Origin: Chitinophagaceae bacterium
GTDB taxonomy: Bacteria; Bacteroidota; Bacteroidia; Chitinophagales; Chitinophagaceae
DNA: 7,634 nucleotides
NCBI GenBank assembly: GCA_947461495.1
Contig: CANHLV010000075.1
Span: forward strand, 1 to 7,634
Direction: 5' to 3'
Positions 5,957 to 7,634 of this stretch are shown piece by piece. The position numbers were made by a program, and so were the translations under genes. The notes beneath the pieces were generated by a model. The model was given only the letters and a program-made list of their open reading frames with translations. It did not search any database and was not told where the DNA came from. How positions within the stretch are numbered: position 1 is the first letter of the stretch; each line of letters begins with the position of its first letter.

Positions 5957-6681
5957 TGGAAGATATTTCTTGGTTAGGCAGAACAAGTTTATTGATAGGT
6001 GAAGACACTGTAAAAAAACTGAACACCAAACATGTGATGGTGGTTGGTATGGGTGGTGTGGGCTCATTTGCAGCCGAATTCATTTGCAGAAGCGGCATTG
6101 GAAAAATGACAATTATTGATGGAGACATCGTTGATCCTACGAATCGCAATCGCCAGTTACCGGCATTAGCAACCAATCATGGGGTTTCGAAAGCAGATAT
6201 CATGGCAGAACGCCTCAAACAAATCAATCCTGAAATACAACTTAATGTGATAAAAGAATTTGTGAGTCCAGGTATGGTAGAAAGAATTCTTGATTATAAC
6301 CCTGATTATATTGTTGACGCCATTGACAGCATTACTCCCAAAATTACTTTTTTAAGCTGTGCATTTGCCAAAGGAATTCCAATTGTGAGCAGCATGGGAG
6401 CCGGTGCAAAACTAGACCCAACTCAATTGAAAGTGGTTGATATTTCTAAAACTATAATCTGCCCATTTGCACAGCAGGTCAGAAAAGAATTAAAAAGAAA
6501 GAATATTTACAAAGGCATAAAAGCTGTCTTTTCACCGGAGCCGCCCATTAAAGAAAGTTTGATGTTGACCGATGGCAGAAATTTTAAAAAATCAGCTTAT
6601 GGAACCATCTCTTATTTACCGGCTACATTTGGCGCAGTGGCTGCATCTGTGGTTATCAGAGATTTAATTCAATCCAATTAA
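5956..6681 (+). CDS. tcdA: tRNA threonylcarbamoyladenosine dehydratase (TcdA/CsdL, ThiF/E1-like)
   Basis: ATP-dependent enzyme that cyclises N6-threonylcarbamoyladenosine at position 37 of ANN-decoding tRNAs to the cyclic form ct6A. In 241 residues it shows the E1-like nucleotide fold: GMGGVGSFAAE (about residues 32-42, the P-loop-like Gly motif), acidic IIDGD, then the NRNRQ adenylation motif, and DAIDS. Family-specific features that favour TcdA over ThiF or MoeB are GAGAKLDPT, CPFAQQVRKELKR, FSPEPP and the end GTISYLPATFGAVAASVVI. No zinc-binding CxxC pairs like those of ThiF/MoeB are seen. E. coli TcdA is about 268 residues, so this is a somewhat short form. It is translationally coupled to the TatD-family gene (1-base overlap) and lies 26 nt before pdxJ. 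The E. coli partners CsdA and CsdE are not in the window. Confidence 0.93.
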   Translation: MEDISWLGRTSLLIGEDTVKKLNTKHVMVVGMGGVGSFAAEFICRSGIGKMTIIDGDIVDPTNRNRQLPALATNHGVSKADIMAERLKQINPEIQLNVIKEFVSPGMVERILDYNPDYIVDAIDSITPKITFLSCAFAKGIPIVSSMGAGAKLDPTQLKVVDISKTIICPFAQQVRKELKRKNIYKGIKAVFSPEPPIKESLMLTDGRNFKKSAYGTISYLPATFGAVAASVVIRDLIQSN

Positions 6682-6707
6682 TTTTCATTAAATAATTATT
6701 GAAAACA

Positions 6708-7430
6708 ATGGCGCAACTTTCCGTAAACATAAACAAACTTGCTACGCTTCGTAACGCCAGAGGTGGCAACAACCCTGATATTTTAAAAGCAGCTGCTGAT
6801 ATTGAAAGATTCGGTGCAGATGGAATTACGGTGCATCCTCGCCCCGACGAAAGACATATTCGATACAATGATGTTTTTGATTTAAAAAAAATCATCACAA
6901 CAGAATTCAATATTGAAGGCAATCCAACTGAAGATAAATTTGTTGAACTCGTATTAGCCAATAAACCTACCCAAGTCACCTTGGTGCCTGATGCCTTAGG
7001 ACAGCTCACCAGTAACCATGGTTGGAACACCATTCAACATCAAGATTATTTAAAGGAAATTATCTGCGTTTTTAAAAATGCAGGTATTCGCGTTTCCATT
7101 TTTGTGGATCCTATTGTTGAAATGATTGAAGCTGCAAAATCTACCGGTACAGACAGAATTGAATTGTACACTGAATCCTATGCAAAAGGGTTTGAAGCCG
7201 GTGAAAAAGAAAAAGCGATCGCTCCGTTTATTGAAGCTGCAAAAAAAGCAAATGAATTACTTATCGGTATCAATGCAGGTCATGATTTAGATTTAAACAA
7301 CTTGCATTACTTCTCACAAAACATCCCCGGTTTACTTGAAGTGTCTATAGGCCATGCATTAATCTGCGACGCGATTTATTTGGGTTTGGAAAATACTGTG
7401 CAGTTGTATAAAAGAAGCGTAAAAATGTAA
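6708..7430 (+). CDS. pdxJ: Pyridoxine 5'-phosphate synthase
   Basis: Last step of DXP-dependent vitamin B6 synthesis: 3-amino-2-oxopropyl phosphate plus 1-deoxy-D-xylulose 5-phosphate gives pyridoxine 5'-phosphate. A 240-residue TIM barrel, normal length. Motifs: VNINKLATLRNARG (about 6-19), GITVHPRPDERHI (39-51) with active-site His43, Glu70 in NIEGNPTED, TLVPDALGQLTSNHGW (91-106), NAGHDL (189-194) with the second His, and SIGHALICDAIYLGL with the phosphate-binding Gly-His. E. coli has NID where this has NIN (7-9); I believe this is usual in Bacteroidota. The ATG at 6708 gives the standard MAxLSVNIN start; the TTG at 6699 would add three residues without support. The short gap after tcdA and lack of a -7 box there suggest cotranscription. 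The last codon and stop form the first unit of a 7-nt repeat. Confidence 0.97.
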   Translation: MAQLSVNINKLATLRNARGGNNPDILKAAADIERFGADGITVHPRPDERHIRYNDVFDLKKIITTEFNIEGNPTEDKFVELVLANKPTQVTLVPDALGQLTSNHGWNTIQHQDYLKEIICVFKNAGIRVSIFVDPIVEMIEAAKSTGTDRIELYTESYAKGFEAGEKEKAIAPFIEAAKKANELLIGINAGHDLDLNNLHYFSQNIPGLLEVSIGHALICDAIYLGLENTVQLYKRSVKM

Positions 7431-7459
7431 AATGTAAAATATTCAATGTAAAATGTAAA
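7425..7459 (+). repeat. Heptamer tandem repeat (ATGTAAA) over the pdxJ stop codon
   Basis: ATGTAAA occurs at 7425, 7432, 7446 and 7453, with a divergent unit ATATTCA at 7439, so five units sit in exact 7-nt register. The first unit contains the last pdxJ codon (ATG) and its stop (TAA). No complementary arm is found downstream, so it is not a hairpin. Purpose unknown; it may simply be slippage-generated sequence. Confidence 0.8.
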
Positions 7460-7537
7460 AGTGGTAATTAGGAAATGAAATAATAATCCTCTCATGTATT
7501 GAATTCAAAAGTAAAAAATCAAAATAAATTAATTGAA

Positions 7538-7572
7538 ACCCCATCCCCAACCCTTCCCCCAAGGGAGAAGGG
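7538..7572. repeat. C-rich tract with GC-rich palindrome, probably a dispersed intergenic repeat
   Basis: A C-rich run (ACCCCATCCCCAACCC, from 7538) leads into CCCTTC (7551-7556) paired with GAAGGG (7567-7572), with an inner CCC/GGG and one C-A mismatch. It is strikingly GC-rich against the AT-rich surroundings. Similar C-rich palindromes are, as I recall, common in intergenic DNA of Bacteroidota and other bacteria, so this is probably a REP-like repeat; no T-tract follows on either strand, so it is not an obvious terminator. Confidence 0.6.
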
Positions 7573-7593
7573 CGAAATAATAATTACCTATTA

Positions 7594-7632
7594 AACTCTC
7601 AGCGAAAACTCTCCTAACTCAATTCTCTGCGG
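7594..7632 (-). repeat. Degenerate GCAGAG-type intergenic repeat at the window end
   Basis: Read on the minus strand, this begins CGCAGAGAATTGAG, then GGAGAG and GCTGAGAGTTT, a degraded array of GCAGAG-like units about 9-13 nt apart. This resembles the widespread CGCAGAG/TTTC intergenic repeat of Bacteroidota and other bacteria (recalled, not checked). It probably continues beyond the window. From the pdxJ stop to the window end (204 nt) I see no gene, only the heptamer repeat, the GC-rich palindrome and this array. Confidence 0.45.
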
Positions 7633-7634
7633 TA

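Noticed and set aside
6699..6707. TTG at 6699 as the pdxJ start
   Set aside because: The ATG three codons later gives the standard family N-terminus; nothing supports the extension.
7594..7633. Possible C-terminal end of a minus-strand gene entering from the right (PQRIELGEFSLRV then stop)
   Set aside because: The DNA is better explained as a degraded GCAGAG-type repeat, which yields such peptides by chance; only 13 codons are visible.

Overview
This window looks like a chromosomal housekeeping segment of a member of the Bacteroidota, probably near Chitinophagaceae or a relative (family level is a guess). Three things point there: low GC content, start sites without Shine-Dalgarno sequences but preceded by TAnnTTTG -7 boxes, and the style of several proteins (a secreted protein cleaved before Gln in a YAQ context, and PdxJ, TcdA and ValRS of Bacteroidota type). 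I see no phage, transposase, CRISPR array, toxin or defence genes, and no RNA genes.

Layout. Bases 1-2012 hold the 3' three-quarters of valS (the N-terminus lies outside the window). Next is a two-gene unit: a small secreted protein of unknown function (2088-2570), followed with no gap by a GNAT acetyltransferase (2571-3074). A convergent Lrp/AsnC-family regulator lies on the minus strand (3153-3653). It is transcribed divergently from ahcY, S-adenosylhomocysteine hydrolase (3771-5096), across a very AT-rich 117-bp spacer that carries one -7 box in each direction. ahcY ends in a clear intrinsic terminator. The last block is a tight plus-strand operon: a TatD-family metal-dependent hydrolase (5306-5956), tcdA for tRNA ct6A37 formation (5956-6681) and pdxJ for vitamin B6 synthesis (6708-7430). 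The final 204 bases are non-coding and repeat-rich.

How the genes fit together. ahcY removes S-adenosylhomocysteine, the by-product of methylation. The neighbouring Lrp/AsnC regulator is a plausible but unproven local controller. valS and tcdA both serve translation. pdxJ supplies pyridoxal phosphate, the cofactor of the cysteine desulfurase that accompanies TcdA in E. coli.

Most notable observations. (1) Two copies of a palindromic element built of 9-nt GTTCAAnnn units lie at 3056-3144 and 5155-5256, each just after a gene. They share a 28-bp segment with one mismatch. (2) The TatD-family gene appears to have no ATG, GTG or TTG start that would include its catalytic HxH motif. The frame is open upstream, and a CTG at 5306, 20 nt after a perfect -7 box, is the best start. 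(3) -7 boxes lie 18-22 nt before the start codon at three or four genes, which helps choose starts. (4) Short repeats begin at or before the stop codons of two genes. The protein content itself is ordinary; I found no convincing new multi-gene system.
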